Source of the DNA: Methanobacterium sp. UBA375
Lineage (GTDB): Archaea > Methanobacteriota > Methanobacteria > Methanobacteriales > Methanobacteriaceae
Reading direction: 5' to 3'
DNA: 64,000 nucleotides
Assembly (NCBI GenBank): GCA_002495625.1
Contig: DAGC01000013.1
Coordinates: forward strand, 160,326 to 224,325
In this document: in pieces, positions 30,867 through 40,352 of the stretch
How positions within the stretch are numbered: the first letter of the stretch is position 1
Layout: each line of letters starts with the position of its first letter
Program-made: the position numbers and the translations under genes
Notes under the pieces: model-generated
What the model saw: the letters and a program-made list of their open reading frames with translations, nothing else
Databases searched by the model: none
What the model was told of the DNA's origin: nothing

Positions 30867-32015
30867 ATGATGAACAAGATTACCGTAGATGAAGGACAGG
30901 TCAAAGTAGAAATCCCGGTTTATGATAAGGTATCATCCAAAGCACCTGTTTTCTACAATCCAGTGATGGAACTTAACAGGGACCTGTCTGTAACTGCCTT
31001 ACAGGTTTACCAGGAAAAACAGGGTAGGGATATCCGGATCTGTGATGCCTTCGGTGGTAGCGGAATTAGAGGAATCAGATACTCCAAGGAAATATCTGGC
31101 ACAGACTGTGTTGTTGTAAATGATTTAAATCCTCTGGCCGTGGAATTTACCCGGGAAAACATCCAGGAAAACGGAACAGATAATGTTCGGGCAACTAGAG
31201 AGGACGCCAACATCCTATTGCGCCGGTGCCGGGGTAAGTTCGATGTGGTGGACATCGACCCCTTTGGAACACCTTCACCCTTTGTAGAATCAGCTGCTGG
31301 CTTAAAAGCAGGGGGACTATTATGTGTGACTGCAACCGATACCTCAGCGCTATGCGGGACTTATAAGGAGCCCTGTATCAGGAAGTACAGTGCTGTACCC
31401 CTGAAAACCGAGTACTGCCATGAAAACGGTTTAAGGATACTGGCTGGTTTCATCTCCCGTACCTTCGCCAAGTACAAGAAATATACAACACCTGTCTTCT
31501 CCCATAGTACGGAGCATTACCTTCGGATCTACCTGGAAGTTGGTAAGGGTGCAAAAAGGACTGATGATTCCCTTAAGAACCTGGGATACATCGCCCATTG
31601 TACCAGATGCCTTCACCGGATGACCATACCCGGATTAGCACCCCATATACCATCAGAATGCTCTAACTGTGGTGGTACCATGAAGGTGGGCGGTCCTTTA
31701 TGGCTGGGTAACATACTGGATAGTGATTATGTTAAAAGAATGCTGGATCTGCTACCTTCCACCATTAATACCTATAATAAAGCTTTGAAGTTGCTGGAGA
31801 GGTGTTATGAAGAATCCTTCGGTCCGGCCACCTTTTATGACCTCCATAAGGTCTGTAAGGTGTTGAAGACCAGTGCACCTCCAATTACACATGTCCTGGA
31901 AAAACTTCGACAGGAGGGATACTTCGCCTCCCGTACCCATATTAAACCTACCGGGATTAAAACCAACGCCCCGGTGGAAACCATAAAGGAAATCATTTTA
32001 AGTTTACGTGGTTAA
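30867..32015 (+). CDS. trm1: tRNA (guanine26-N2)-dimethyltransferase
   Basis: This 382-residue Trm1 methylates G26 of tRNA. Motifs are [14 protein letters not shown] near 30-43, [14 protein letters not shown] near 61-74, the catalytic DIDPFGTP near 130-137, and a zinc site CTRCLHRM...CSNCGG near 242-270. The C terminus carries a helical RNA-binding domain ([20 protein letters not shown]). The ATG has a GTGGTGA site. It is a housekeeping gene of archaea, and no anomaly is seen. Confidence 0.94.
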   Translation: MMNKITVDEGQVKVEIPVYDKVSSKAPVFYNPVMELNRDLSVTALQVYQEKQGRDIRICDAFGGSGIRGIRYSKEISGTDCVVVNDLNPLAVEFTRENIQENGTDNVRATREDANILLRRCRGKFDVVDIDPFGTPSPFVESAAGLKAGGLLCVTATDTSALCGTYKEPCIRKYSAVPLKTEYCHENGLRILAGFISRTFAKYKKYTTPVFSHSTEHYLRIYLEVGKGAKRTDDSLKNLGYIAHCTRCLHRMTIPGLAPHIPSECSNCGGTMKVGGPLWLGNILDSDYVKRMLDLLPSTINTYNKALKLLERCYEESFGPATFYDLHKVCKVLKTSAPPITHVLEKLRQEGYFASRTHIKPTGIKTNAPVETIKEIILSLRG

Positions 32016-32083
32016 ATACAAATCAAAGAGCCTTTAAGTTAACGATTGAATAGAAAACGAAATGGATTGGGGAGGATGAAAAC

Positions 32084-32785
32084 ATCGATATAAAAGAGAT
32101 TGTACTGGATGCAGTGAAATATCCAGCCGACTGGATGAAAGTAATCCTCCTGGGTTTTTTAACGTTGATAGCTTTTATCGGAGTCCTCACTGAAATCAAC
32201 CTATTTACGTTGTTGTTCCTGTTAACGTTACCATTGCCTTCAGGTTACCTGTTTAAAATAATTAGATCATCATTTAAAGGTTACGATGAGCTTCCTGACT
32301 TCGATAACTGGAGATCTATGTATCTGGACGGCTTTAAGGTGATCTTAGTCCTGATAATTTATGCTCTGCCCGTATTGGCTGTGTTTCTATGGTTTAATTA
32401 TGAGATATTCTATTCCAGCATTCCCAATTTTTCCCTGTATATTCTATGGTCCTGGATTTTGAGTTCAAACATCCAGATAATAATTTTATTATTAATTGGA
32501 CTGGTAGAATATGTTGGTATCGCCAATATGGCTCTTTATGATGGTGAAATCAGTGCAGCCTTCAGATTCAGGGAGATTTTTGCCAGAATTTCCATGATAG
32601 GTGTTAAAAAATATTTACTTTACTATGCCATCATCTGGATTTTGGCAGTTTTAACCGCTTTAATTTCTCTTTTTGCACAATCAATACTCATTGGAATTGT
32701 GATTATTCCCCTTCTAATTGTCCCTTATTTTGTGATTTTAAATGCCAGATTTTGTGCATTAGTTTTTGCTTCTAGTGAATTATAA
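32084..32785 (+). CDS. DUF4013-family membrane protein (copy 1)
   Basis: This membrane protein of about 233 residues has six hydrophobic segments and the family pattern IVLDAVKYPADWMKVILLG near the N terminus, then GYDELPDFDNW and MALYDGEISAAFRF. The first canonical start is GTG 32114, which would delete the conserved first ten residues. Aligned with the next two paralogues, the start falls on ATC 32084, correctly spaced from the strong ribosome site GGGGAGG. I therefore place it there. It is the first of three tandem paralogues (32848, 33657). Function is unknown. Confidence 0.75.
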   Translation: MDIKEIVLDAVKYPADWMKVILLGFLTLIAFIGVLTEINLFTLLFLLTLPLPSGYLFKIIRSSFKGYDELPDFDNWRSMYLDGFKVILVLIIYALPVLAVFLWFNYEIFYSSIPNFSLYILWSWILSSNIQIIILLLIGLVEYVGIANMALYDGEISAAFRFREIFARISMIGVKKYLLYYAIIWILAVLTALISLFAQSILIGIVIIPLLIVPYFVILNARFCALVFASSEL

Positions 32786-32847
32786 TCGAAATTTTTATAT
32801 GAAATTGGATACTAAATGTTATACATTGAAAAAATGGAGGTGAAAAT

Positions 32848-33561
32848 ATGGACATAGGAGAAATTGTATCAGATGCATTTAAATATCCATCTGGTGATTG
32901 GAAGAACGTTTTAATCCTCGGTGTATTCTTTATTCTAAGTGCTATAATCATTGGTATATTCTTTTGGCCAGGATATTTACTAAGAATAGTAAAAGCAACT
33001 TTAGCGGGTTACGATGATCTTCCGGCATTCGATGAATGGGGCAGTATGGTCGTTGATAGTATAAAAGTAATCGTGGTTACCATAGTGTATTTCATAATCC
33101 CAATAATAGTTTTCTCAGTAGGCATATTTGCAGCTATTGCTACCATAGCCGCCACGTCGACAACTAACCCCTTTGCATGGATTGGATTAATAGGTGGAAC
33201 GGGAATTATCGCCATAATATTGGGTATAATATTCAGTTTAATCTATTTCGTGGCACTGGCAAACATGGCTTTATACGATGAACTGGGAGCAGCATTTAGA
33301 TTCAGTGAGATACTCGAAAGGATATCACAGATCGGTTGGGGTTCTTACATCATCTGGTGGATAGTGATGTACATCATAGCAATTGTATTCGGAATCATCA
33401 GCAGCATCATCAGCGCGATCCCTTATGTAGGAGGCTTTATTGCAGCATTAATAGTCGCTCCATATCTGTACATGCTGTACGCTAGATCATTATCTTTGAT
33501 ATTTGCAAACAGTGAAGAAGGTAAACCAGCACCAGCTGAAGAACCAGCATCACCAGAATAG
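32848..33561 (+). CDS. DUF4013-family membrane protein (copy 2)
   Basis: This 237-residue membrane protein begins MDIGEIVSDAFKYPSGDWKN, with about six hydrophobic helices, GYDDLPAFDEWGSMVVDSIK near 51-70 and ALYDELGAAFRFSEI near 140-155. It ends in a charged Pro/Glu tail (GKPAPAEEPASPE). It starts at ATG with GGAGGTGAAAAT. It is the middle copy of three tandem paralogues that differ mainly in loop length. A T-rich tract after the stop (33573-33594) probably ends transcription. Function is unknown. Confidence 0.85.
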   Translation: MDIGEIVSDAFKYPSGDWKNVLILGVFFILSAIIIGIFFWPGYLLRIVKATLAGYDDLPAFDEWGSMVVDSIKVIVVTIVYFIIPIIVFSVGIFAAIATIAATSTTNPFAWIGLIGGTGIIAIILGIIFSLIYFVALANMALYDELGAAFRFSEILERISQIGWGSYIIWWIVMYIIAIVFGIISSIISAIPYVGGFIAALIVAPYLYMLYARSLSLIFANSEEGKPAPAEEPASPE

Positions 33562-33656
33562 ATTAAAATTCCCCCCTTTTTTATTTTTATTTAACCAAGT
33601 TGAATGTTAATTTTTAAATATCAATTAATCCATATCCCCCATCAGGTGAAAAATAT

Positions 33657-34376
33657 ATGGACGCTGGTGAGATAACTTCTAACGCCTTGAAATATCCTTT
33701 AACTGATTTTAAAAAGGTTTTAATCCTGGGGATAATAACCATCCTATCCTCTTTGATTATTCCTGGTTTCCTGCTTCTGGGCTATTTCTTTAAAACAATT
33801 AAATGTTCAATGGAAAATACATCTGAGCTTCCAGAATTCAGTCAGTGGACTTCCATGTTTGTGGATGGGTTAAAAATATTTGTCGTTCTCTTTGTCTACT
33901 CATTTATACCGGGAATTCTAATTTTAGTGGGGATGTGGTCTGTTCTTCTACCCATGCTCACAGTTCCAGGGGCTGGTTCACTTTTAAACCCTTCCATCTC
34001 ACTGGAACTGGTAGGTGGTATGGTATTAATCGGTTTAGTGCTCCTGGTGGTGATCAGTTTTTTAATTCCTGTGGCCCTGGCTAACATGGTTCACCACAAC
34101 AAATTAAGTGCCGCTTTTAGATTCAAAGGAATTACAGGTAAAATTAAGGAAATTGGATGGGTGGACTATTTAATCTGGTACGTTATCATGCTTATCATCA
34201 TCGGGGCTGTGTACTACGTCTCATCCTTCTTAATCTTCCCACTGTTTGTGGGGATCATAATCGTGCCTCTAATTATTTTCCCCTATCTAACCATCTTCTT
34301 TGCCAGATCTGTAGCTTTAATTTATAAATTCGAGGCAAACCATGAATATTACAGGCACAGTAAACAAATTAAATAA
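33657..34376 (+). CDS. DUF4013-family membrane protein (copy 3)
   Basis: This 239-residue paralogue begins MDAGEITSNALKYPLTDFKK, with six hydrophobic helices, TSELPEFSQWTSMFVDGLK near 50-68 and MVHHNKLSAAFRFKGI near 143-158. The C terminus is polar and basic (NHEYYRHSKQIK). An AGGTGAAAAAT site precedes the ATG. It converges with the glutamate synthase-like gene across a 54-base A/T-rich spacer that can serve both strands as terminator. It is the last of the three tandem copies. Confidence 0.83.
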   Translation: MDAGEITSNALKYPLTDFKKVLILGIITILSSLIIPGFLLLGYFFKTIKCSMENTSELPEFSQWTSMFVDGLKIFVVLFVYSFIPGILILVGMWSVLLPMLTVPGAGSLLNPSISLELVGGMVLIGLVLLVVISFLIPVALANMVHHNKLSAAFRFKGITGKIKEIGWVDYLIWYVIMLIIIGAVYYVSSFLIFPLFVGIIIVPLIIFPYLTIFFARSVALIYKFEANHEYYRHSKQIK

Positions 34377-34430
34377 AAATTAGGGAAAAATAAAAAAAAG
34401 GGATATAAACCTTTTCTTAATACCAATCTC

Positions 34431-36293
34431 TTAGTAACCGATCAACCTTAAACCGGTTATTTCTGCAGTGTCGAGATTCAAAGCCCTCAGATCGTCAGGG
34501 GTGAAGTCCCTTATATCTGAGTGGCCAGCCAGCATGGCAAGCATCTTGGTCTCTTCAGTCATGGATTTTATGTAGTTAGCAACACGCATGGCCGCCAGAT
34601 CAACATCCAGTCTTTCGCAGAGGAGAGGATCCTGGGTTGCCACTCCAACTGGGCATTTTCCAGTGTAGCACATACGGCAGGCCCGGCATCCCATGGCGAT
34701 CATGGCACCGGTTCCGATGTAGACCGCATCGGCTCCCATGGCCATGGATTTAGCCACGTCAGCACCGCTTCTAATTCCTCCGGTGATGATGAGTTGTACT
34801 GTGTCCTTCATGCCCATCTCGTCCAGGGTCCTTACCGCCTGGACTAAGGAAGCAAGTGTGGGGACACCGGTGTGTTCGATGACCACTTCCGGGGCGGCTC
34901 CGGTACCGCCTTCCATCCCATCCACTGATATCACATCTGCACCGGATTCTACGGCTATCCGAACATCTTCATCCACTCTTCCTGGACCCAGTTTAACTAT
35001 GATTGGTTTCTGCCAGTCGGTGACCTCTCGTAGGAGTTCTATGTGTTTGGCCAGGTCTCCGTCCTGGGTGGCGTCCAGGAAACGGCAGGGGCTTAGAGCG
35101 TCTGTCCCTATAGGTAAACCTCTTATTTCAGCTACTTTAGGGCTTACTTTCTCTGCCAGGAGGTGGCCTCCCATTCCTGGTTTGGCTCCCTGTCCTATTT
35201 TAACTTCGATGGCATCTGCCACGTTCAGGTAGTCTGCGGATACTCCGAACCTACCCGAGGAATATTGTACAGTCAGGTTATCAGCGAATTCTCTTTCCCC
35301 CGGGAGCATTCCTCCTTCACCGGTGTTGGCCAGTGACCCAACCAGTGAGGTTCCCTTGGCCATGGCTAGTTTACACTCCTCACTTAAAGCACCGAAGGAC
35401 ATTCCAGCTATGAGTACTGGCGTGGACAGTTCTAATGGTTTTTCAGCGTACCGGGTACCCAGGATTACGCTGGTGTTACAGACTTCACGGTACTTATCTA
35501 CTGGTGATACTGAAGCCTGTGCCGGTAGTATTATGATATCATCGAAGTTGGGAAGTCGTCTTTCTGAACCAAATCCTCTAAGGACATATTTTCCTGCCTT
35601 AGATGTGAATCTTATATCTGCTATTGTACGGGGGTCCCATATACTCCCTGCTCCGGTTGGTATGAGGACTGGACATGCGGCGGTGCAGGATCCGCACATT
35701 ATACATTTACTTTTATCTATTTCAGCATGATCATCGACTATTTTTATTGCATCGGTGGGGCATACCACTTCACAGGTACCGCAGAACACACACAATCCCT
35801 GTGTCGAGGTTGCAAGCTGTGCTGAGGGGGATAACGGTTTAATGGATGATCCGTTAACTGAATTGTTCATGTCGATCCCCTGTTGTAGTCCAGATGCAAA
35901 TTCTTTAACGTTCACTATCTCCAGACAACCGGAGTCGCATGAATTCACACAGGCCGGGGTTTCTTCCCCGTTCTTCATGCACTGCTGTTCACATTTAAGC
36001 ATCTGCTCTTCTGTATAGGTGATGCTGCCAATGGGACACATGAGCATGCATAACCTGCAACCGATGCAGCGGTCCTGGTCTATTTTCACCACTCCATCTT
36101 CCCGGTAGATGGCATCCCGGAAGCATCCTTTAATACAGGATGGGTTTATGCACTGCTGACAGACTATGGCATGGTATCCACTGTCCATTTTATGCAGGAA
36201 TATGCTGCTTTCATTGTTTACATATTCACAGGCCTGGATACAGTCGTTGCATCCGTCGCATTTTTCTGGATCGGTTAAGAGGATCTGTTTCAT
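34431..36293 (-). CDS. archaeal glutamate synthase FMN domain protein with ferredoxin modules
   Basis: The N-terminal 230 residues of this 620-residue protein carry several [4Fe-4S] motifs: CDGCNDCIQAC, CQQCINPSCIKGC, CIGCRLCMLMC, CVFCGTCEVVC and CIMCGSCTAAC. The rest is the GltB central/FMN domain, with MSFGALSEECKLAMAKG near 304, GMGGHLLAEKVS near 377 and the 3Fe-4S Cys cluster CRACRMCYTGKCP near 542. It forms the synthase core of the split archaeal glutamate synthase, taking electrons from ferredoxin. Its start overlaps the end of the gltB3-like gene. The glutaminase subunit gene is not next to it. Confidence 0.88.
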   Translation of the reverse strand: MKQILLTDPEKCDGCNDCIQACEYVNNESSIFLHKMDSGYHAIVCQQCINPSCIKGCFRDAIYREDGVVKIDQDRCIGCRLCMLMCPIGSITYTEEQMLKCEQQCMKNGEETPACVNSCDSGCLEIVNVKEFASGLQQGIDMNNSVNGSSIKPLSPSAQLATSTQGLCVFCGTCEVVCPTDAIKIVDDHAEIDKSKCIMCGSCTAACPVLIPTGAGSIWDPRTIADIRFTSKAGKYVLRGFGSERRLPNFDDIIILPAQASVSPVDKYREVCNTSVILGTRYAEKPLELSTPVLIAGMSFGALSEECKLAMAKGTSLVGSLANTGEGGMLPGEREFADNLTVQYSSGRFGVSADYLNVADAIEVKIGQGAKPGMGGHLLAEKVSPKVAEIRGLPIGTDALSPCRFLDATQDGDLAKHIELLREVTDWQKPIIVKLGPGRVDEDVRIAVESGADVISVDGMEGGTGAAPEVVIEHTGVPTLASLVQAVRTLDEMGMKDTVQLIITGGIRSGADVAKSMAMGADAVYIGTGAMIAMGCRACRMCYTGKCPVGVATQDPLLCERLDVDLAAMRVANYIKSMTEETKMLAMLAGHSDIRDFTPDDLRALNLDTAEITGLRLIGY

Positions 36294-36931
36294 ACTGTCA
36301 CCTCCTCGTCATGGTTTCCATAGAACGGCCTTAGATCCTTGGGTTTCAGCTTTATGAAGTCTTCAATTTGAGCGTCAATTTCATATTTTTTAAATAATTC
36401 AGCCAATTTTCTCTTATCTGAATGATCCAATTCATGGACCTCTGCATTGGTTCCTGTTTCGTAATTACCACCTATGTAGATGGTGCCGCCTATCATCCAG
36501 TCCCCGGTATCTGCACCGGCATCTCCGGTGACTATTATGTCGCCGCTGAGCATGTAGAGGCCTGTCAGATCACCAATATTTCCATCAATAAGGATGGTTC
36601 CGCCCTTGTTTAGCTGGCCAACACCGTTGCCGGCATCACCATAAACAACTACGGTACCGTTATATGTGCCGAAGCCCACTCCGTCTTGGGCTGAACCTTT
36701 TACTACGATCTCTCCAGTGGTCATGTTGTCTCCCACGTATCTTCCTGCGTTTCCCTGAATTTCTATACGCGCCCCGTTGTTAAGGGCGCCTACAAAATCT
36801 CCAACGTCTCCTTCCAAAGTTACATTTGCCCCTTTACCTAATCCCACAACTATAGAGTCTAGTTTGCCTGTTTTTTCCAGTATGATGTTATTTTTTTCCT
36901 CAGACAACGCTTTCCTTACCTGTGTGTTCAA
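36290..36931 (-). CDS. glutamate synthase GXGXG-domain subunit
   Basis: This right-handed beta-helix protein of at least 213 residues has repeated G-G/A turns (GDVGDFVGALNNGARIEIQG, GDAGNGVGQLNKGGTILIDG), as in the C-terminal domain of GltB and in FwdC. The TTG at 36931 is the first canonical start, but it has no ribosome site. Upstream, in frame, lies conserved-looking text TINAKAFSTRRLN and a strong GGAGGG at 36986-36991. Translation probably begins near 36973-36979 on a non-standard codon (ACG or ATA). It overlaps the FMN-domain gene by four bases. Confidence 0.85.
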   Translation of the reverse strand: MNTQVRKALSEEKNNIILEKTGKLDSIVVGLGKGANVTLEGDVGDFVGALNNGARIEIQGNAGRYVGDNMTTGEIVVKGSAQDGVGFGTYNGTVVVYGDAGNGVGQLNKGGTILIDGNIGDLTGLYMLSGDIIVTGDAGADTGDWMIGGTIYIGGNYETGTNAEVHELDHSDKRKLAELFKKYEIDAQIEDFIKLKPKDLRPFYGNHDEEVTV

Positions 36932-37108
36932 TCGGCGTGTTGAAAAAGCTTTTGCGTTAATGGTTTCTGATATGGTCGTGTGTATCCCTCCAGTTTAATC
37001 TCTAATTTTGGTAGGAAGAGTTCAGTATTTAAAGGTTGTTCTCCATACAACTTTCCAAGTATACAGTTATATATTGAAGTGAGACAGAGTATTTATGGTG
37101 ATCCAACT

Positions 37109-37657
37109 ATGAAGACTTTAATCAGTAATTTGAGGGGGCAATGTCTCTTCGATGCCTCGGTTAAAATACAGGCAGATGGGATAATAAGTTTACATGAGGG
37201 AAAATATCATAGATCCGAAATAGACTCATTCCTGAAGGGTGGGGAAATTCTAATTGAAACCGATGACCCTAAAGAAGCCTGCCAACGGATATCAGAAGTA
37301 ATAGAAGGTGCTAAAAAACATGGTGAAGTCTTTGTTGCTTCCAGTAATGGAGGTGTAGGCCCATTAATTAATTTCGTGGCCAATAAAAATGGGGTAGACG
37401 GTATCTTCACCTGTTACCAGGACAAAGTAATCAGGATACCTCCCCTTAAACTGGATATCTCCAAGGGTAAACTGAAGATAATAGAATCTTTATATAAAGA
37501 AGATTTAACAGCTGTGGAAATAGGAGAAAAAGTAGGCATATCCCGGGCAATGGTGTATAAACACTTAAATAGTTTGATTGAAATGGGCCTGGTCAGGAGA
37601 TCGAATCTCTTTGAAAAATACAGTATAACCAGCGCGGGTATTTTAGCGATAATTTGA
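37109..37657 (+). CDS. winged-helix regulator with unrecognised N-terminal domain
   Basis: The C terminus of this 182-residue protein is a helix-turn-helix (LTAVEIGEKVGISRAMVYKH near 137-156, then LVRRSNLFEKYSIT). Residues 1-110 form an unrecognised alpha/beta domain with GGEILIETDDPKEACQRISE and FVASSNGGVGPLINFVA. An upstream in-frame start at 36980 is rejected because GGTGAT stands six bases before ATG 37109. It is divergent from the glutamate synthase genes and could regulate them in response to nitrogen. No evidence beyond position supports that. Confidence 0.78.
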   Translation: MKTLISNLRGQCLFDASVKIQADGIISLHEGKYHRSEIDSFLKGGEILIETDDPKEACQRISEVIEGAKKHGEVFVASSNGGVGPLINFVANKNGVDGIFTCYQDKVIRIPPLKLDISKGKLKIIESLYKEDLTAVEIGEKVGISRAMVYKHLNSLIEMGLVRRSNLFEKYSITSAGILAII

Positions 37658-37829
37658 TGCATGGAAGAGATAAAATGGTGTTTTGAGTAAAAAATATCTG
37701 AAAATGGTGGGAAAAATAAGATAATTCTATAAATGTTAGAGAAATAAAAGATATTATTTGAAATATTTAAGAAGAAAAAGGGGAAAATATTAAATAATAA
37801 AAAAAAGGACTAATTAAATGGTTAATTGG

Positions 37830-38048
37830 CTATTCCATGGGATATTCTACACGTAACTTATAACTGGCTTTGTCACTCAACAGAACCGTGCCTGGAACAA
37901 AACTATCTTCAAACTCCTTGACTTTTCGCTTGACACACGGATCAATATCCATCTTTTTGGTGTAGGATCTACATTCGTCGTCTGCAATTACACCCTTCTT
38001 TACCAGGGCTATATATCTCATCTTGATAGCTTCATCATTTAAACTCAT
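37830..38048 (-). CDS. small hypothetical protein
   Basis: The 72 residues begin MSLNDEAIKMRYIALVKKGV. There are two Cys residues (DDECRSY and DPCVKRK), a charged helix and no recognised motif. ATG 38048 is preferred to GTG 38057 because GTGGTT then acts as ribosome site. It lies alone between the winged-helix gene and the Lrp-type regulator gene, and is transcribed divergently from the latter. Codon use looks ordinary. I cannot assign a function. Confidence 0.6.
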   Translation of the reverse strand: MSLNDEAIKMRYIALVKKGVIADDECRSYTKKMDIDPCVKRKVKEFEDSFVPGTVLLSDKASYKLRVEYPME

Positions 38049-38176
38049 TATAACCACAATATACTATAAATCCAAACTTGTATTTAAACTATTCCCACGA
38101 TTTAATGGAAAATGTATAATTATTTACGTGTAAAAATCACTATTAATAAACATTGTTCAAATGAGAGGTGTTGGGT

Positions 38177-38659
38177 ATGAAGGGTGAAAGTGAAGAAAAA
38201 GGTAAAAGTGTCATCGATGATGTCGACCGGAAGATGATCAAGATATTCCATGAGGACGGGAGAAAATCCTACCGGAGTATTGCCAAACAACTGGACATAT
38301 CCATAGGAACCGTCCATAACCGTATCGAAAAACTCATTAAATCGGGGATCATAAAGAGATTCTCCCCAATAATCGACCATGAAAAACTGGGCTACTCCCT
38401 GACCACCATAATCGGGGTAAAAGTCAAAGGCGGAGTACTTAGAAACTGGGAAGACCGAACGGCCTACCATAAAAACGTACTGTGTATGTACGATGTAACT
38501 GGAGAATTCGACGCCATACTCATCACCAGATTTAAAGACACCAAGGAACTGGACAACTTCATAAAATCCCTGCTTAAAGAAGCAGACGTCCAGAGGACCT
38601 ACACCCAGACTGTTCTGAACATCGTAAAAGAAGATTTAAATGAGATAAGTATGCTTTAA
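38177..38659 (+). CDS. Lrp/AsnC-family transcriptional regulator
   Basis: This 160-residue protein has an N-terminal helix-turn-helix (SYRSIAKQLDISIGTVHNRI near 31-50) and a C-terminal RAM ligand-binding domain (CMYDVTGEFDAILITRFKDT near 103-122). Such proteins form octamers and respond to amino acids or related metabolites. ATG 38177 follows AGAGGTG by six bases, so the GTG at 38168 is part of the ribosome site. The stop codon region is duplicated in tandem (38635-38659 and 38665-38689). The next gene, cofG, is convergent. Confidence 0.92.
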   Translation: MKGESEEKGKSVIDDVDRKMIKIFHEDGRKSYRSIAKQLDISIGTVHNRIEKLIKSGIIKRFSPIIDHEKLGYSLTTIIGVKVKGGVLRNWEDRTAYHKNVLCMYDVTGEFDAILITRFKDTKELDNFIKSLLKEADVQRTYTQTVLNIVKEDLNEISML

Positions 38660-38743
38660 GGCCTTTTAAATGATGTAAGTATGCTTTAATTTTTAAATTA
38701 GGATTTTAACATTGTAAGAGGGTACTAAAACCAATGGGAAATA

Positions 38744-39832
38744 CTATAAACCAATAGAACTTATTTTTTCCAGTATCCTCTCACTTAAAAATTCCTCAGA
38801 TATATATTCGGGATAAACTGGAAGCCTTTCAACAAATTTGAAGCCTAACTCTTCTGTAAGAGATTTTAATCTACTTAATTCTGGCCAGGGTGCTTCTGGA
38901 TTAACGTAATCCTTGGTTAAAGGTGAAACACCACCCCAGTCATCTGCACCGGCCAGGAGAAACATCTGGGCACCGTCTATATTCAGATTAGGGGGTACCT
39001 GGACGCTCACATCCGGGAAAAGCAGTTTGGTGACGGTCACCGTCTTAATCATCTCCATGAGGGAAGGTTCTAGTTGATTTTCCAGGGGAATGCCGGGTTT
39101 TGGTTTGAAGTTCTGGATTATTATTTCCTGTATGTGCCCATACTTATCATGGAGTTTACGGATCTCCAGGAGTGAATCTGCCCTTTCCTCCACAGTTTCC
39201 CCCACACCTATTAACAGACCGGTGGTGAATGGTATTTTGAGTTTACCCGCGTCCTCTATGGTTTTGAGTCTCAACTTGGGATCTTTACCAGGGCTTTTTG
39301 AATGAACAGCTGTTTCCATCAATCGTGCACTGGAATTTTCAAGCATCAACCCCATGGAAGCATTTACTTCCCGTAAAAGTTTTAGATCTTTCCTCTTAAG
39401 TATCCCCGGGTTACTATGGGGTAACAGGTTGGTTTTATCCAGGGTCTCACTGCAGAGGTGGTACAGGTAATCCACCATGCTACTGTAACCCTGCTTATCC
39501 AGGGCCTGTCTTACCTCGAAAAATTCATCCGCCCCCTCACCAAAGGTGAAGAGAGATTCATGACAGGCATATTTATCAGCCTCCATCACTATGGCCATTA
39601 CTTCATCTGTTTCCATGAGGATGGTGGCATCATGGCTTTCCGGGCTTCTGCGATAGATACAGTAACCACACTCATTTCTGCAGATATTGGTGATGGGGAG
39701 GAAAATATTCCGGGAATAGGTTACCCTGGAATCCTTATGTGAATTTACTTCCCCCATCAGGGATGAAACTTCCTTGTATCCCGAATTAAGGTGGTCGACT
39801 ATATCATCTTTTGAAAGTTCAGGCAATTGCAT
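38744..39832 (-). CDS. cofG: FO synthase subunit 1
   Basis: This 362-residue radical SAM enzyme makes the deazaflavin FO of coenzyme F420 together with CofH. The cluster motif CRNECGYC lies near residues 50-57 of this form, followed by FGEGADEFF and LLPHSNPGIL, and DDWGGVSPLTKDYVNPEAPWP near the C terminus matches CofG. ATG 39832 is preferred over GTG 39883 because it follows AAGGAAG and gives the usual archaeal length. No cofH gene is present in the window. It lies 67 bases downstream of the hypothetical mptA-linked gene. Confidence 0.92.
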   Translation of the reverse strand: MQLPELSKDDIVDHLNSGYKEVSSLMGEVNSHKDSRVTYSRNIFLPITNICRNECGYCIYRRSPESHDATILMETDEVMAIVMEADKYACHESLFTFGEGADEFFEVRQALDKQGYSSMVDYLYHLCSETLDKTNLLPHSNPGILKRKDLKLLREVNASMGLMLENSSARLMETAVHSKSPGKDPKLRLKTIEDAGKLKIPFTTGLLIGVGETVEERADSLLEIRKLHDKYGHIQEIIIQNFKPKPGIPLENQLEPSLMEMIKTVTVTKLLFPDVSVQVPPNLNIDGAQMFLLAGADDWGGVSPLTKDYVNPEAPWPELSRLKSLTEELGFKFVERLPVYPEYISEEFLSERILEKISSIGL

Positions 39833-39899
39833 TCTTCCTTTTAAATAAATTTCCTTGATAAGATTGAAAGGGGGATACTCCACCTGTGATAAAAAAGTT

Positions 39900-40352
39900 T
39901 TAAATTTCCAGATTCACAACCACTATCTCAACGAATTTAGGGCCGAATCCGCTTTTATCCATCCATAACACCATGAAAATGGCTAATCCATCCAGTAAAC
40001 CTAATGCATATTCAGCATGACAGTTCATAGCCTCAAAAGAGTCCTTAAGTCGGTATATCCCGTAGATATCAGTTTCTCCCTGTATTTCCACCTGGCCTCT
40101 GATATTTTCGTCCATAACACCTATTACATCCTTGGCTTCTTCGGAAAATACCTCGATTCTTCGGGCGCCGATTTCGTCTAATACATCTGATATCACTTTT
40201 TCCAGTTCTTCGGGTTGCATTTCTTTACGGGACATTCCCCGGACGATGAGCATCTGTGGTGTGTCCATGGCGGGTCTTGAACCCTCAAATGCTTCCAGCA
40301 TACCCATTACATTACCGGCAACCTCATGAATCTTCATTGTGGTCGTCTCCAT
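39900..40352 (-). CDS. conserved-looking hypothetical protein downstream of mptA
   Basis: I do not recognise the family of this 150-residue protein with certainty. It resembles small methanogen proteins of unknown function. Visible segments are DTPQMLIVRGMSRKEMQPEE near 30-49, ISDVLDEIGARRIEVFSEEA near 54-73 and a hydrophobic segment ALGLLDGLAIFMVLWMD near 115-131. The start overlaps the end of mptA by 29 bases, and an internal ATG (40337) is also possible. Tight coupling to mptA, and proximity to cofG, suggests a coenzyme-related job. This is inference. Confidence 0.72.
   Translation of the reverse strand: METTTMKIHEVAGNVMGMLEAFEGSRPAMDTPQMLIVRGMSRKEMQPEELEKVISDVLDEIGARRIEVFSEEAKDVIGVMDENIRGQVEIQGETDIYGIYRLKDSFEAMNCHAEYALGLLDGLAIFMVLWMDKSGFGPKFVEIVVVNLEI

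Noticed and set aside
34431..36293. Plus-strand frames of 80-164 codons within the glutamate synthase gene
   Set aside because: They are shadows of a long, well-supported minus-strand gene.
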